Below, piece by piece: positions 31,367-33,261 of a stretch of 33,261 bases of DNA (within the stretch, counting starts at the first letter, position 1; the number at the start of each line of letters is the position of its first letter). The notes below the pieces were generated by a model. The model did not search any database. It was not told the origin of the DNA and saw only the letters and a list, made by a program, of their open reading frames with translations. Origin of the DNA: Saccoglossus kowalevskii (taxonomy: Eukaryota > Hemichordata > Enteropneusta > Harrimaniidae); assembly GCF_000003605.2 (NCBI RefSeq), contig NW_003109084.1, positions 384,334 through 417,594 on the forward strand, given 5' to 3'. The position numbers and the translations under genes were made by a program.

Positions 31367-32787
31367 ATAACAAGTACAACTTGAATATGAAGTACTGATT
31401 GATCCTAGTGACGTCTAACAGGGACGTTTATTGACAAGATGCCAAATGAGGCAAACAGATAATAATAATAATTAGACATGAAAGTGTGTCATTGAGAGGT
31501 TATTGAAAGTTCAGTAAATCTACAATGAAGTTATTGTGGGGTCACATTAAGTGTTGTTCAAAGTTTGACTTGTTATTGAGAAGTGAATAAAGATTTGTGT
31601 CATCAATATCATTCTGATTTGCACATGAATGTCAGCTATTTTGTAGTTTTTATCTAGAAAGATTAACTGCAGACTACTCCATACAAGATGTAACCTACTG
31701 TGTTTAAATTGTAAAAAATACTTTAAATTTTAATTATATAGTGAGTAACATTAACCAAAATAATAACCAGTAACTGTGATAGACCTTTTTTAAACACAAC
31801 ATTTTTTTGAATAATCTCCCAGCATGCAATTTTTTATAATCTTGTATATTGCAATGTATGGAATATACCTAATCTAATTTAATTTAATTTACCACAATTT
31901 TAAACCCAAACTGGTGAACAAAAATTATTTATAATGGCAGCAACCAGGGAGATGGGTTCAAGAAATTGGATTAGTTTATAATTTGGAAATAAAATCTATT
32001 AATATAATGATAGTATTAATGATTTTGCATATTAAGCAATTACAGCATATACAGTTACATTACAGCCTGAAAAACTAAATTGCATGGCAGTAAAGGAATC
32101 CCTAAAATCAAACAAACAACCATTAAAACCATTAAAACAAGATCACTCAGTCAATTGCTGAATTACAACAATGTCAAAGGCAACTCACTGTAATATCCCA
32201 GTTTATTTTTTTTTTAAGACTCGACCATGGTCACAGTCTAAAAACACTGTTAACTTTTATCACATTCTGTATACCATCTATTAAATGAATAATAACAATA
32301 TAATTGAGATAATTGTAAGGACATTTTTATAAAGGCATAAAATATAGAAAGAAATGATAGTCATTTCATCTAAATATTTCTCTTGATAGAACTGATTTTC
32401 ATCATATTCATCATGTCTCCAGAGAGAATGAAGGAATTACAATTCTGTGAACTTCCATCAGTTTATCTCAGACATGTCTGAATCAATTATATTCAATCTT
32501 GACACAATAATATGTACAGTTTTGCAGTTTTGTTGACCAGATTCAAGATGGCTGCCTGATAGCCATTCAAGTTTTAAAAAATCGTGCGTTTCTTTCCAAT
32601 TCTGCCAAACAAGTATTCCAGGAAAAAAATCATATATGCAATGCATATTGGGTTGCAGGTGTACCTTGTTATTTTTGAGATTCAATATGACCATTTGGCG
32701 ACCATTTTGTTTTTTCCCGTTTTGTTTTTCTACATATTGTTTCCCTCTTTTTTACTTTTTACTTTTTAATCTCAGTGACATATGTTT
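31367..32787 (+). other. intron; no exon recognised
   Basis: AT-rich with T and A runs. No phase-0 exon continuing the membrane helix could be identified. Confidence 0.45.
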
Positions 32788-32818
32788 AGCTCCGCTGTTG
32801 ACTTTGTCGAGCGGAGCT
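32788..32818. repeat. hairpin AGCTCCGCT / AGCGGAGCT
   Basis: Perfect 9-bp arms with a 13-nt loop at the head of the repeat block that follows; a (CGT)n-like tract (about 32838-32857) comes next. Confidence 0.85.
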
Positions 32819-32873
32819 TATCATATGAGTGATTGTCCGCCGTCGTCGTCGTCGTCCGTGTCAATGTTTTACT

Positions 32874-33261
32874 TTTTCGACTTCTTCTTGAAAACTACAA
32901 GCCTGAATGCTTTGATACTTGGTGTATATGTACCTTGGGTAGACCTCTCTTAGGTTTGTTCATTTCATGTTGATCTCTTCAATTCTCTAATTTTGGTGAA
33001 TATTTTTGTTATTTTTGGTAAAAAGTGATATTTTCGACTTCTTGTTAAAAACCGCAAATGCAATTACTTTGATATAACATATATAGGTACTACATGTGGA
33101 CCTCTCTCAGATTTGTTCATTTTGTAATGATATCTTTAATTCTCTAATTTTGGTGAATATCTTTGTCATTTTTGGTAAAAAGTGATATTTTCGACTTCTT
33201 GTTAAAAACCGCAAGTCCAATTGCTTTGATACTACATATATAGGTACTACATGTGGACCTC
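32874..33261. repeat. 157-bp tandem repeat running off the right edge
   Basis: TTTTCGACTTCTT recurs at 32874, 33031 and 33188, exactly 157 bp apart, with conserved words TCTCTAATTTTGGTGAATAT and GGACCTCTCT within each unit. The third unit is cut by the window end. With the hairpin and CGT tract it resembles a common interspersed repeat of marine invertebrates (from memory, not checked). Confidence 0.88.

Noticed and set aside
1-33261. tRNA, rRNA or CRISPR features
   Set aside because: I looked for A/B-box tRNA signatures, conserved rRNA segments and spaced direct repeats and saw none.

Overview
This is a eukaryotic, metazoan nuclear window. It is AT-rich, has long introns with GT/AG splice sites, and is full of short fold-back transposons (MITEs), minisatellites and microsatellites. 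The gene content (an NXPE-family gene and a gene that resembles the N-terminus of the OCA2/P-protein transporter) and the repeat style suggest a marine invertebrate such as a hemichordate, cephalochordate or lophotrochozoan. The species cannot be settled from sequence alone. Almost every long open frame is spurious; the real coding sequence lies in short exons that can only be assembled by checking splice phase.

Layout. About 1-3.4 kb is repeat-rich sequence with no supported gene. From 10734 down to 3418 on the minus strand lies a four-exon NXPE-family gene: a signal-anchor exon, a filamin/Ig-like domain exon, a 50-nt linker exon and a C-terminal PC-esterase-like exon. All junction phases agree, predicting about 565 residues, provided one extra base in a 4-A run of exon 2 (near 7964-7967) is discounted. 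As given, exon 2 is frameshifted. Its introns hold a CpG-rich block, a G/C-run repeat, an 85-bp tandem duplication, a long hairpin and two kinds of MITE.

About 10.8-13.2 kb is intergenic and contains a perfect GTCACGTGAC palindrome (CLEAR-type E-box). From about 13.2 kb to beyond the right edge runs a plus-strand gene. Two alternative first coding exons (16219-16370 and 22520-22710) both end in phase 2 and both splice in frame to shared exons 26634-26735 and 27890-27947, the latter starting the first membrane helix. The first isoform carries an acidic dileucine signal, DSTPLL, like the ENTPLL of human OCA2; the second lacks it and has its own promoter-like region with a TATA-like box, an octamer and a CRE. 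So the gene appears to use two promoters to make forms with and without a lysosome/melanosome sorting signal. The transporter body lies outside the window, so the OCA2 assignment is tentative.

The intron sequence from 17 to 33 kb holds Tc1/mariner-like TA-flanked MITEs, some in opposing orientation around exon 26634-26735, a 29-bp minisatellite, and a 21-bp satellite split by a 1296-bp hAT-type element with a perfect 8-bp target duplication. A 157-bp tandem repeat runs off the right edge.
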